This document shows positions 24,043-31,980 of a stretch of 33,149 bases of DNA, one piece after another. The stretch's first letter is position 1; the number at the start of each line of letters is the position of its first letter. The DNA comes from Serratia sp. H1w (GTDB lineage: Bacteria; Pseudomonadota; Gammaproteobacteria; Enterobacterales; Enterobacteriaceae). The stretch lies in assembly GCF_000633355.1 (NCBI RefSeq), contig NZ_AYMQ01000107.1, positions 1 to 33,149 of the forward strand, written 5' to 3'. The notes under the pieces were generated by a model, which searched no databases, was not told the DNA's origin, and saw only the letters and a program-made list of their open reading frames with translations. A program made the position numbers and the translations under genes.

Positions 24043-25968
24043 TTACTGCGGCTGCACGATGGTGTATTTGCCCTGCTTCATCGCCTGACGTCGCCAAAGG
24101 ATCAATACCGATGTGGAGATCGCCGTGCCAAGCAGCGCCGCTCCCAGCCAAATGGCTGCCGACAGCAGGCCACCAAGGCCGTTATCATGCAGCAGGAACA
24201 GCGAGAAGATCCCCGCCCCCGGCGTAGACAGGCCGATCCCCATCCCTCCGACGATCGCACCGGTCACCAGCGATCCCACCAGGAAGGAGCCGATCACCCG
24301 CACGGGATCTTCAATCGCCATCGGGATCGCCCCTTCGGTAATGCCTGCCAAACCAAGCAACCAGGTCGACTTACCCGTTTCTATCTCGAACTGTTGAAAC
24401 AGACGCGGTGCCAGCAACGTTGAAGCGGTCACCGTAAAGGCCGAAACCATTTTGACCGCGCCAAAGATCGCGTAAGGGCCGAACACGCCATTGGCCATCG
24501 CCCCCAGGCAGAACGCATAGGCCGCCTTGTTCACCGGGCCACCGAGATCGAACGAACACATAAAACCGAGGATTGCCCCTAGCACCAACGCGTTAGTACC
24601 AGACAGGCTGTTAAGCCAGGAGGTCAGGCTGTTGTTCAACCAGGCCACCGGCTCGCCGATCACAAACAGCATCAGGCTGCCCGCCACCAGCGTGCCAATC
24701 ACCGGATAGAGATAGAATGTCAGGAAGCCGTTGAAGTTGGGGCTGAGACGTACATGTTGCTTCACCCAGCGCATCAGATAACCGGCGATCAGGCCGCCCA
24801 CAATGCCACCAAGGAAGCCGGAGCCAATCATGTTGGCCGCCAGCCCGGCCGCAAAGCCTGGGCCAAGAGCCGGTTTATCTGCCAGTGAATACGCCGTGTA
24901 GGCCGCCAGTACCGGCACCATCAAGATGCCCAGCATGCCGCCACCCAGCTTGCGGTACATCCACAGCCAGGAGTTCTCTTGATCAAACAGATGTTGCAGG
25001 CCAAAGATCTGCGCCAGTAATACCGAAACCGCTAATACCGTGCCGCCTGCCACAATCAGTGGCACCGCAAAGGAGATACCACTGAGCAATGCCTGTTTGA
25101 GTTCGGTCTTCACGCTACTTTTCTGCACTGGCACTTCGCTCTGCTGCACCCGCACGGCACCATCGGCGGACTGACCCACGGCCAACGCCTGCTGCAAAAT
25201 GCGTTCGGCGTGTTTGATCGGTTCGGCAACCGGCGTTTCGATACGGGGAATACCGTTGAAGCGCTCCACTTCTTTAATCGCCACTTCGGCAGCAAATACG
25301 CAGGCGGTCGCCTTATTCAGCTGTTGCGACGTCAGACGGCCTTCGATCCCGTTAGCCCCTTGCTTCTCGACATACACGTTGATGCCGAGCTTGCGCCCCG
25401 CCTTCTCAAGATATTCCGCGGCCATATAGGTATGGGCGATACCGGCCGGGCAAGCGGTGACGCACACCACCGTAGGTCGGGTCTCATCCTGTGGTTTGAA
25501 CTCCGGCTCCGACGCGCCCCCCGTCAACAGAGCCAGCAGTTGTTCTGGCGTACTGGCCTGTAGGACAGCCGCGCGGATATCGTCATCCACCAACGCCGTC
25601 GTCAGGCTGGTCAGTAATTGCATATGCGTGGTACCGGCCTGCGATTGCGGGATCGCCAGCAGGAAGATCAGGTTGACGCTTTCCGGGCCGTCGATCCCCT
25701 GCCACTCCAGCGGCGTTTTCAGCGTGGCAACGGCAAAGGCGGCTTCCTTTACCGCATCGCTTTTACCATGGGGTACCGCCAAGCCTTCCCCTAGTGCGGT
25801 CGGGCCTTGCGCTTCCCGGGCAAAAACCTCCCGTAAGAATTCTGCTTTATCGCGTAATTTGCCTTGCGCGGCCAACTGGTCGGCAAGCTGATGAATGGCC
25901 TGATCGCGGCTGTCAAATGCCACTTGCAGATTTATCAGGCTGGGGTGGGTCAGGCTGCTCAGATCCAT
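24043..25968 (-). CDS. mngA: MngA, PTS EIIABC for 2-O-alpha-mannosyl-D-glycerate
   Basis: A 641-residue fructose-family PTS permease with domain order A-B-C. EIIA spans about 1-150 with the phosphorylated H67 in AVPHGKSD. EIIB spans about 163-265 with C173 in CVTACPAGIAHT. EIIC spans about 290-635 with many membrane segments. It imports and phosphorylates mannosylglycerate, a compatible solute. The length is close to E. coli MngA (658). GAGGA stands 5 bases before the ATG. The divergent mngR and its control region lie directly upstream. Confidence 0.95.
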   Translation of the reverse strand: MDLSSLTHPSLINLQVAFDSRDQAIHQLADQLAAQGKLRDKAEFLREVFAREAQGPTALGEGLAVPHGKSDAVKEAAFAVATLKTPLEWQGIDGPESVNLIFLLAIPQSQAGTTHMQLLTSLTTALVDDDIRAAVLQASTPEQLLALLTGGASEPEFKPQDETRPTVVCVTACPAGIAHTYMAAEYLEKAGRKLGINVYVEKQGANGIEGRLTSQQLNKATACVFAAEVAIKEVERFNGIPRIETPVAEPIKHAERILQQALAVGQSADGAVRVQQSEVPVQKSSVKTELKQALLSGISFAVPLIVAGGTVLAVSVLLAQIFGLQHLFDQENSWLWMYRKLGGGMLGILMVPVLAAYTAYSLADKPALGPGFAAGLAANMIGSGFLGGIVGGLIAGYLMRWVKQHVRLSPNFNGFLTFYLYPVIGTLVAGSLMLFVIGEPVAWLNNSLTSWLNSLSGTNALVLGAILGFMCSFDLGGPVNKAAYAFCLGAMANGVFGPYAIFGAVKMVSAFTVTASTLLAPRLFQQFEIETGKSTWLLGLAGITEGAIPMAIEDPVRVIGSFLVGSLVTGAIVGGMGIGLSTPGAGIFSLFLLHDNGLGGLLSAAIWLGAALLGTAISTSVLILWRRQAMKQGKYTIVQPQ

Positions 25969-26018
25969 CTTTATCCTCGCGCTGAAGCCAGAGCGGCTCC
26001 ATCAGTAAACAGGCGGCG

Positions 26019-26061
26019 ATCATAGCAAGCCAAGCAATACCAGTTTGTGATCAATTTCAAA
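26019..26061 (-). promoter_or_regulatory. mngA promoter with CRP site at -41.5
   Basis: On the minus strand, TATGAT (26019-26024) makes a good -10, giving a transcription start near 26012. TGTGA, six bases, TCAAA (26046-26061) matches 9 of 10 conserved CRP bases, and its centre falls exactly 41.5 bases upstream, the classical class II position. No -35 match is present, as expected for a CRP-dependent promoter. Confidence 0.6.
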
Positions 26062-26074
26062 TAAACGTCATTTT

Positions 26075-26095
26075 TGTATTATATTTGTATTAATT
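26075..26095 (+). promoter_or_regulatory. Tandem MngR (FarR)-type operators
   Basis: TGTATTATAT (26075-26084) and TGTATTAATT (26086-26095) are direct repeats with 11-base periodicity. The second agrees with the TGTATTA(A/T)TT motif reported, as I recall, for FarR (MngR) binding in E. coli. They lie between mngA and mngR. Confidence 0.6.
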
Positions 26096-26202
26096 CAATT
26101 TAACGACAACTTGATGCACTATGGCGTTATTGGTTTGTTTATCCTTAGCCTGCGGCTAGAATGCAGGTAACCGATCCAACCACCAGCCAGGGACACCACA
26201 GC

Positions 26203-26919
26203 GTGAGCAAGAAGCCTATTTACCGCCAGATTGCGGATGCCCTGCGCCAGCAGATTGCCAATGGGGAGCTAAAACCCGGCGATGCGTTACCGACCGAGGC
26301 GCTACTGCGTGAGCAATACAACGTCAGTCGGGTAACGGTGCGTCAGGCATTGAAATTGCTGACCGAAGAGCAGGTGATCGAGAGCATTCAGGGCAGTGGC
26401 TGGTACGTCAAAGAAGAGAAGGTGCATTACGATATCTATCAGCTGACCAGCTTTTATGAAAAGTTGGCGGATCGCAACGTGGAAACCCACAGCGACGTGC
26501 TGATCTTTGAGGTCGCCAAAGCCAGCCCACTCATCGCCGAGGCATTGCGCCTGACGACCGAAGACAAGGTGTATTACGTCAAGCGGGTACGCTATATCAA
26601 GCAAAAACCGGTGACGCTGGAAGAAACCTGGATGCCGTTGGTGCTGTTCCCCGACCTCAGTTATGAAGTGATGCAGAAGTCCAAATATCACTACATCGAG
26701 CAGGTCAAAAAGCGGGTCATCGACCGTAGCGAGCAGGAAATCATCCCGGTGATGCCTGGCGAAGATGTGGTGAACGCTTTGGGGATTGATCCGCAGAAAC
26801 CGATCCTGGAAAAAGTCTCCACCGGTTTTCTCGATGACGGCACGGTGTTTGAATTCAGCCGTAACTTCTTTAAAAGCGAGGACTACAAATTCACCCTGGT
26901 AGCCAAGCGCGGGCGCTGA
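26203..26919 (+). CDS. mngR: MngR, GntR/HutC-family repressor of mngAB
   Basis: A 238-residue GntR-type regulator. The winged helix is in residues about 5-70 (YRQIADALRQQI to SIQGSGWYVKEE), followed by a UTRA/HutC ligand domain. It is closely similar to E. coli MngR (formerly FarR, 240 residues), including the VIDRSEQEIIP segment. I chose the GTG at 26203, which aligns with the E. coli start and has AGGGA about 9 bases upstream; an ATG at 26161 in the same frame would add 14 residues. It is divergent from mngA. Release by the phosphorylated sugar is inferred from the family. Confidence 0.93.
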   Translation: MSKKPIYRQIADALRQQIANGELKPGDALPTEALLREQYNVSRVTVRQALKLLTEEQVIESIQGSGWYVKEEKVHYDIYQLTSFYEKLADRNVETHSDVLIFEVAKASPLIAEALRLTTEDKVYYVKRVRYIKQKPVTLEETWMPLVLFPDLSYEVMQKSKYHYIEQVKKRVIDRSEQEIIPVMPGEDVVNALGIDPQKPILEKVSTGFLDDGTVFEFSRNFFKSEDYKFTLVAKRGR

Positions 26920-26930
26920 TTTTCTCCATA

Positions 26931-26958
26931 AAAAAAGACGCCCAAGAGCGTCTTTTTT
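26931..26958. terminator. Bidirectional intrinsic terminator
   Basis: GACGC (26937-26941) and GCGTC (26948-26952) form the stem around a 6-base loop. Six A residues precede it and six T residues follow, so it works for both convergent genes, mngR and the L,D-transpeptidase. Confidence 0.92.
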
Positions 26959-26974
26959 ACAGCGAGAGCAAAAA

Positions 26975-27895
26975 TCAGTTCACTTTAACCGGCATACCGG
27001 AGCGGGCTTTGATGGCCGCGTCCACGACGCTCTGGTCAACGGCTGGATCCATCAGCACTTTGCCAACTGGCGCAGTGAGGGTGATTGGCACTGGCTCTTT
27101 CGACTTCAGCTCATCTTCGTTAGCAGACAGCGGGTTGTGCACTTCCAGGTAGCGTGAACCGTCTGGCTCAACGGAGGCTTTCACCGGCTCGTTGATAAAC
27201 TGCACACGAGTGCCTACCGGCACGCTGTCGAACAGGTATTTGATGTCGTCGGCACGCAGACGCACGCAACCGTGGCTCACGCGCAGGCCAATTCCGAAGT
27301 TGGCATTGGTACCATGAACCGCATACAGGCGGCCAACATACAGCGCGTACAGACCCATCGGGTTATCCGGGCCTGCCGGGAATACTGCTGGCAGGATTTC
27401 ACCATCGGCAGCGTACTCTTCACGCATTTTCGCGGTTGGCGTCCAGGTTGGGCCAGCCTTCTTGCGTTGTACGGTGGTAACCCAGTTCAGCGGCGTATCT
27501 TTACCCAACTGGCCGATACCAATCGGCAGCACCACCACGGTCTTGGTGCCTTTCGGGTAGTAGTACAAACGCATTTCTGCGCTGTTGATGATGATGCCTT
27601 CACGCGGCGCGTCTGGCAGGATCAACTGCTGTGGGATGGTCAGCGTGCTGCCTGGTAGCGGCAGGAACGGGTCAACACCAGGGTTGGCTTCCAGCATATT
27701 GCTCAGGCCCATCTGGTATTGCGCCGCAAAGCTTTCCAGCGGCAGTTTGCTGTCTGCAGGCACGGTGATCTGAATATTTTCCCCAACCAGACGGCTGTCT
27801 TTGGCGGGCAAAGGATATACAACGGCGAAAGCAGCCTGGCTGAATGCAACCAGAGCAGTAAACAGGGTTAATAACGCGCGAATGCTCATTTTCAT
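26975..27895 (-). CDS. ldtB: L,D-transpeptidase (LdtB/YbiS-like)
   Basis: A 306-residue periplasmic YkuD-family L,D-transpeptidase, the same length as E. coli LdtB (YbiS), which anchors Braun lipoprotein to peptidoglycan. A signal peptide ends at SQAAFA. A LysM-like segment lies around residues 25-75 ([22 protein letters not shown]), and the catalytic motif HGTNANFG...SHGCVRL contains the nucleophile Cys. The frame extends to 27994, but ATG 27895 gives the matching length and a proper signal sequence; a second ATG two codons later is possible. E. coli has close paralogues (ErfK/LdtA, YcfS/LdtC), so the exact orthologue is less certain than the family. Confidence 0.88.
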   Translation of the reverse strand: MKMSIRALLTLFTALVAFSQAAFAVVYPLPAKDSRLVGENIQITVPADSKLPLESFAAQYQMGLSNMLEANPGVDPFLPLPGSTLTIPQQLILPDAPREGIIINSAEMRLYYYPKGTKTVVVLPIGIGQLGKDTPLNWVTTVQRKKAGPTWTPTAKMREEYAADGEILPAVFPAGPDNPMGLYALYVGRLYAVHGTNANFGIGLRVSHGCVRLRADDIKYLFDSVPVGTRVQFINEPVKASVEPDGSRYLEVHNPLSANEDELKSKEPVPITLTAPVGKVLMDPAVDQSVVDAAIKARSGMPVKVN

Positions 27896-28075
27896 CTTCG
27901 TAGTAGAGTGGTGGCCGCACTGGCTAAAAATGGTATGTGTTTTCTGCCCGGCCAGGTATGACCGGATGCGCATTATATGTGCACTTGCCGCCAAGATGGA
28001 AACATTACTAACGCAAATACCTCGATTTTTTGTAGCCGGATGTGGTGAATTGCGATCTTTTGGTAAAAGATCGCC

Positions 28076-28954
28076 TTAACGCGCCTGCTGATCCTCTGCC
28101 CCACTGCGGATCGGGATCAGATATTCACAGCTGATCGCCGCCTGATCGTCGCCATAGCAACATCCCAACGCCGGGTAAAAACGCTCGATATCCTGCCCTT
28201 CTCGCCGTACCGCATTCATCTGCGGAATGGCCGTGTCATACAAACGGGCGATAAAGTTCTGTAACCCTGCCACCTGCCCCTGGTATGCGAAACGAGCATA
28301 CTCCCCTGGTTCGATAGTCACCGTTTCACCCGCCGCATGTTCCTCCGGCAGTGCCGCCGTATACACCATCTGCTGACGATCCCGCTGCTGGGCGTCGGCT
28401 TTCAGGCTCATCAAGCCATAAGCAACAGCAGGCGGCCCCTGATCCGGGCGTAGCAAATTACGCCATGCGTGCTGGCGCAGCCTGTTTTTCGACTGCCCCA
28501 ATTGCCCTAACGTGCAGCTACTCTGCTGCGTATGGCCGACTAATTTCATCGACGGCAGCACAATAATATCCGCCTCTGGCGTGGGCTCATTGGCCATATT
28601 CAGCGGTGGTTGCAGGCCGTAACTGGGCCAGTCGACGCTTCGGCGATAGGCCGCCGGAGGCAAGCCAAACTGTTTTTTAAAACCACGGGTGAAGGTCTGC
28701 TGGGAGTCGAACTGATATTTGTCTGCGATACAGGCGACCGTGGCGCTGGTCAGGCGCAATTCACGCGCCGCCGCCGTCAATCTCCTGCGTCGGGCATAAG
28801 TTCCGAGCACTTCACCGGTGAGCAGTTTGAACATCCGTTGCAGATGCCATTTGGAATAACCCGATTTGGCCGCGATGTTGTCCAGCGTCAGTGGCTGATC
28901 CAGGCTTTGCTCGATCCAGGCCAACAGTTGGGTAATCACCTCTTCCTGATGCAT
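28076..28954 (-). CDS. Rob-like AraC-family regulator
   Basis: A 292-residue protein with an N-terminal AraC/MarA-type DNA-binding domain (residues about 1-110, containing SGYSKWHLQRMFK and FDSQQTFTRGFKKQFG) and a C-terminal GyrI-like effector-binding domain ending in EYLIPI. Architecture and length follow E. coli Rob (289), but many positions differ, so it may be a paralogue rather than Rob itself. I chose ATG 28954 because AAGGG stands 7 bases upstream; an in-frame ATG at 28972 overlaps the stop of the gene before it. It would respond to a hydrophobic ligand and control stress or efflux genes, by analogy with Rob. Confidence 0.82.
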   Translation of the reverse strand: MHQEEVITQLLAWIEQSLDQPLTLDNIAAKSGYSKWHLQRMFKLLTGEVLGTYARRRRLTAAARELRLTSATVACIADKYQFDSQQTFTRGFKKQFGLPPAAYRRSVDWPSYGLQPPLNMANEPTPEADIIVLPSMKLVGHTQQSSCTLGQLGQSKNRLRQHAWRNLLRPDQGPPAVAYGLMSLKADAQQRDRQQMVYTAALPEEHAAGETVTIEPGEYARFAYQGQVAGLQNFIARLYDTAIPQMNAVRREGQDIERFYPALGCCYGDDQAAISCEYLIPIRSGAEDQQAR

Positions 28955-28964
28955 CCAAATACCC

Positions 28965-29348
28965 TTATTCATGTAATAAACGTTGTGCCAGCGTCTGAGC
29001 CAATAGCCCACTGGCCACGACCAATACCGGATAACCCCAGAACTTGCTGCCAAACTCGACGAAAGCCTCACAGGCTTTACGGCGGGCCGCATCCGGCTCA
29101 ATCAAAACCATGCCTTTCACCCACAGTTTGAGCGCCTCACGGTGATCGCGTTTCCACAGGGCAACCTGGGTACGCTCATCCCTGTCGTGCTCGCCTTCGT
29201 CCTCCATACGCCTGTCGCAGAGGATCACAAATGGCTGCTCACGCTCGAGTAAGGCACTGAACTGCGCAAACTCGGCAGCCGTGTCACGCTGCGCTTGTTC
29301 TTCCTGGTGCATCCAGACAATCGGAAAATGAGTCGAATCTAATGACAT
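28965..29348 (-). CDS. Unknown 127-residue protein coupled to the Rob-like regulator
   Basis: I do not recognise this protein. It is charged and polar in the first 100 residues (several DR/ER/EE clusters) and ends with a hydrophobic stretch, GYPVLVVASGLLAQTLAQ, that could be one helix but is short for a firm membrane call. AGAAGG stands 8 bases before the ATG. Its end runs to within a few bases of the regulator gene, so the two are probably co-transcribed. A partner or sensor role for the Rob-like protein is only a guess. Confidence 0.7.
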   Translation of the reverse strand: MSLDSTHFPIVWMHQEEQAQRDTAAEFAQFSALLEREQPFVILCDRRMEDEGEHDRDERTQVALWKRDHREALKLWVKGMVLIEPDAARRKACEAFVEFGSKFWGYPVLVVASGLLAQTLAQRLLHE

Positions 29349-29451
29349 GCTAAGGCCTTCTGGCAGAGAAAAAATCTACGCTTACTTTATCGACGTTGCC
29401 GCTAGACCACATTGCACAATCAAGACATAATATTGCTCAAATACGCCAATA

Positions 29452-29466
29452 TGATAATTGTTCTCA
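29452..29466. promoter_or_regulatory. Fur-box-like palindrome at the start of the cupin/AraC gene
   Basis: TGATAAT, one base, then GTTCTCA matches the 7-1-7 Fur motif (TGATAAT-N-ATTATCA) at 12 of 14 positions. The last base overlaps the preferred ATG at 29466. Binding here would block translation-start-proximal transcription; iron control is inferred. Confidence 0.45.
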
Positions 29467-30287
29467 TGAAAGTCGATTGCCAACAACCCAAGCCGGATAT
29501 CGATAGCGTGCCGCGCGCGATCTTCGCGGTGCAAGCCTCAAGCGTGCAGAAAGACTGGGAAAGCGCCCATCACCGCCACCGTAAAGCACAGTTGATCTAT
29601 ACGGTGCGCGGCATGATCCGTTGTGAAGTGGAAAATGGTCTGTGGCTGGTACCACCACAATGTGCGTTGTGGATGCCCAGTAATGTCAGCCACAACGCGC
29701 TGGCCACCAGCAAAAGCGAGTGTTACTGCCTGTTCGTCGAGCAGGACGCCATCCCTGGCTTGCCGCAGAACTGCTGCACCTTGACGGTGACGCCGCTGCT
29801 GCGCGAACTGCTATTACAGGCCAGCCAGTTCGATATTCTCTACCCGGAGGATGGCCCCGAAGGCCGTCTGGCCAAGGTCTTGTTGGATCAACTGGCCGCC
29901 GCGCCGCTAGAAAATCTGCATCTACCGGTATCCAATGATGCCCGTATCCGCCAACTGACCGAACAACTGCTGGCTAACCCGGCCGATAAATCCACTTTGG
30001 GGCAATGGGCGCAACGTATTGGCATGAGCGAGCGCTCGATCAGCCGCACGTTGCAACAGCAGATGGGCATGAGCTTTGGCCACTGGCGGCGGCAGCTCCA
30101 TGTGATGTTGGCCTTACAACGCTTAACCCAAGGGGAAAGCGTGCAAACTGTGGCGTTGGATCTCGGCTATGAAAGCGCCAGTGGTTTTGTCACCATGTTC
30201 CGTAAAGCGGTGGGTAAACCCCCTGCCCGTTATCTGGCGGAAAAAGCCGCTGCAGATCAGGCGCCTTCTGGTGCGATAACGCTGTAG
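29466..30287 (+). CDS. Cupin/AraC-family regulator
   Basis: A 273-residue AraC regulator of the cupin type (same layout and length as E. coli NimR/YeaM). The N-terminal cupin covers about residues 25-100 (HHRHRKAQLIYTVRG, WLVPPQCALWMP). The two helix-turn-helix motifs are at about 175-260 (LGQWAQRIGMSERSISRTLQ and VALDLGYESASGFVTMFRKAVG). In-frame ATGs at 29412 and 29451 also exist; I prefer 29466, whose protein begins MKVDCQQ and fits the family start, though no strong ribosome-binding site singles it out. A Fur-like box overlaps this start. It is followed by a small HemP-like ORF, so a link to iron or haem is possible. Confidence 0.8.
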   Translation: MKVDCQQPKPDIDSVPRAIFAVQASSVQKDWESAHHRHRKAQLIYTVRGMIRCEVENGLWLVPPQCALWMPSNVSHNALATSKSECYCLFVEQDAIPGLPQNCCTLTVTPLLRELLLQASQFDILYPEDGPEGRLAKVLLDQLAAAPLENLHLPVSNDARIRQLTEQLLANPADKSTLGQWAQRIGMSERSISRTLQQQMGMSFGHWRRQLHVMLALQRLTQGESVQTVALDLGYESASGFVTMFRKAVGKPPARYLAEKAAADQAPSGAITL

Positions 30288-30342
30288 GTCCAGCACTTCG
30301 TCCATCAAGACTGCCCGAATTATGAAGCGGAAAGGATCGCCG

Positions 30343-30519
30343 ATGGAACAGAGCAAAGTTAAACCTATGGGTGAGTTGAAAAAGGAAGATGTTGGTTCAC
30401 CGGTTTTTCTTGGCCGGAGGATAGCCCAACCCTCAAGCCGTCTATTCAGCAATAAAGCCCTCGGCCAAATAATCCAAAATACCGCAGAGCGACTCGGCCT
30501 GATCCTGACTGAAGAATAG
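30343..30519 (+). CDS. Small protein, possibly HemP-like
   Basis: A 58-residue ORF with a very good ribosome-binding site (AAAGGA, 6 bases before ATG 30343). The order of features recalls hemin uptake protein HemP: a basic SSRLF stretch, then a short hydrophobic C-terminus ending in LGLILTEE, where HemP proteins usually end in GKLILTK. The segment between seems shortened, so it could be a divergent or degenerate HemP, or something else. The location between an AraC gene with a Fur-like box and Fur-boxed yncE supports an iron-related role. Confidence 0.4.
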   Translation: MEQSKVKPMGELKKEDVGSPVFLGRRIAQPSSRLFSNKALGQIIQNTAERLGLILTEE

Positions 30520-30741
30520 CCCCCTCCCTCCTCTCGGGTTACCCTAAACGTGACGCTTATCGCCCCAAACGACAAAAGTGCTCCCCTTCCGTAAGAATAA
30601 TGATTATCATTCACAAATATAGTGAGCCGCATGCCATGACATGACCGGCCAGATATTTTGCTTTCGATTCAATGTTGAGCCCGATTTAACCGCCGAGCAG
30701 CAGCCCGGTGGTGACCTGTATTTTGATGAAATGGAGCTTTT
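30520..30741. other. Intergenic region upstream of yncE
   Basis: No further gene is seen. It contains the Fur box and -10 described separately and a 110-base leader before yncE with no obvious structure. Confidence 0.5.
30596..30623 (+). promoter_or_regulatory. Fur box and -10 of yncE
   Basis: The 19 bases at 30596-30614 match the classical Fur box at 15 positions, with the core AATGATTATCATT differing from consensus by one base. A TATAGT -10 follows at 30618-30623, so bound Fur would cover the spacer and -35. E. coli yncE is known to be iron-repressed. Confidence 0.8.
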
Positions 30742-31818
30742 ATGAACGCTATGATGACCACCAGCCGTAAGTTTGGCGGACGTGCAGTTTATCCTCTGTT
30801 GCTTCTCAGCAGCCTGATGTTTTCCACCTCTGTGCTGGCACAGACAGAGCCGGAAATGCTGCGTAAGCCGGTAGGTAAAGGCGCTTACGAGATGGTGTAC
30901 AGCCAGGGCGAGAATGCGCTGTATCTGGCTACCTCACAGAGCCGCAAGCTGGACAAAGGCGGCATCGTCTACCGCCTCGATCCACAAACGCTGGATATCA
31001 CGCAGATTATTCATAACGATATCAAGCCGTTTGGGGCAGCCATCAATACCAAGACCGATATCCTTTACTTTGGTAACACCACCAGCAATTCGATGACCGC
31101 CATCGACGGTAAAACCGGTGAAGTGAAAGGCCGCCTGGTGCTAGACGCACGTAAACGCTCCGATAGCGTCAAACCGCTGGCTCCGCGTGAAATGGTGGCA
31201 GACGCCACGACCGACACGGTCTATATCACTGGCCTGGGCGAATCCAGCGTAGTTTGGGTGGTGGATGGCAAAGATCTGACCCTGCGTACCACCATCACCG
31301 AAACCGGTAAATACGGTACCGGGCTGGCGTTGGATGCAGCGGCAAGCCGCCTGTATGTTACCAATGCCGATGGCGAACTGGTGACTATCGATACCAAAAC
31401 CAACAAAGTGCTGTCACGTAAGAAGCTGGATGAGTCGAAGGAACACTTCTTCCTGAATATCAGCCTGGATCCGGCCAATCACCGTGCGTTTATCACCGAC
31501 TCCAAACAGCCGCAGGTACTGGTCGTTGATACCAACAACGGCAGCATTTTGCAGAAGATCGACGTGCCAGAATCCCTAGCCGTGCTGTTTAACCCGGCGC
31601 GCAATGAAGTGTACGTAACTCATCGCCAAGCGGGCACCGTGAGCGTGATCGATGCCAAGAGCTATAAGCTGTTGGAAACCATCAAGGCGCCAACGCATCC
31701 AAACAGCCTGGCACTGTCACCTGATGGCCAAACGCTGTACGTAAGCGTGAAACAGGCCTCTAGCCGTGACAAAGAAGCGACCGATCCAGATGACGTGATC
31801 CGTATTGCTTTGAAATAA
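30742..31818 (+). CDS. yncE: YncE, periplasmic seven-bladed beta-propeller protein
   Basis: A 358-residue secreted protein; E. coli YncE has 353. A signal peptide ends at TSVLA-Q. The mature part is a YVTN-type beta-propeller with recurring blade motifs such as RLYVTNADGELVTIDT, NEVYVTHRQAGTVSVIDA and QTLYVSVKQ. Near-identical landmarks to E. coli YncE are EMLRKPVGKGAYEMVYSQ and HPNSLALSPDG. The E. coli protein binds single-stranded DNA in vitro, and its physiological role is unresolved. A strong Fur box precedes it, so it should be induced by iron shortage. Confidence 0.95.
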   Translation: MNAMMTTSRKFGGRAVYPLLLLSSLMFSTSVLAQTEPEMLRKPVGKGAYEMVYSQGENALYLATSQSRKLDKGGIVYRLDPQTLDITQIIHNDIKPFGAAINTKTDILYFGNTTSNSMTAIDGKTGEVKGRLVLDARKRSDSVKPLAPREMVADATTDTVYITGLGESSVVWVVDGKDLTLRTTITETGKYGTGLALDAAASRLYVTNADGELVTIDTKTNKVLSRKKLDESKEHFFLNISLDPANHRAFITDSKQPQVLVVDTNNGSILQKIDVPESLAVLFNPARNEVYVTHRQAGTVSVIDAKSYKLLETIKAPTHPNSLALSPDGQTLYVSVKQASSRDKEATDPDDVIRIALK

Positions 31819-31827
31819 TCTGCCCAA

Positions 31828-31859
31828 GCGCTGCCTTCCGTTCGCTACGGGGGCAGCGC
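31828..31859. terminator. Hairpin after yncE, possible terminator
   Basis: GCGCTGCC (31828-31835) pairs with GGCAGCGC (31852-31859), and CCGT/ACGG inside extends the stem. It is strong but not followed by a T-run, so it may act as an mRNA 3' stabiliser or need Rho. Confidence 0.55.
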
Positions 31860-31980
31860 CACTTGACGCCTGCCCCATCGCTTTCTTGCCAGATACTTCC
31901 CTATTCGTTAATAAAAACGTCATCAAAAGCTGTTACTTAATTGCCTTGCCATTTTACAAGGTTATTAGGGATGATCGAAA

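Noticed and set aside
30123-30632. Minus-strand ORF of 169 codons
   Set aside because: It runs antisense through the end of the AraC gene, the small ORF and the yncE Fur box, without a ribosome-binding site or known domain.
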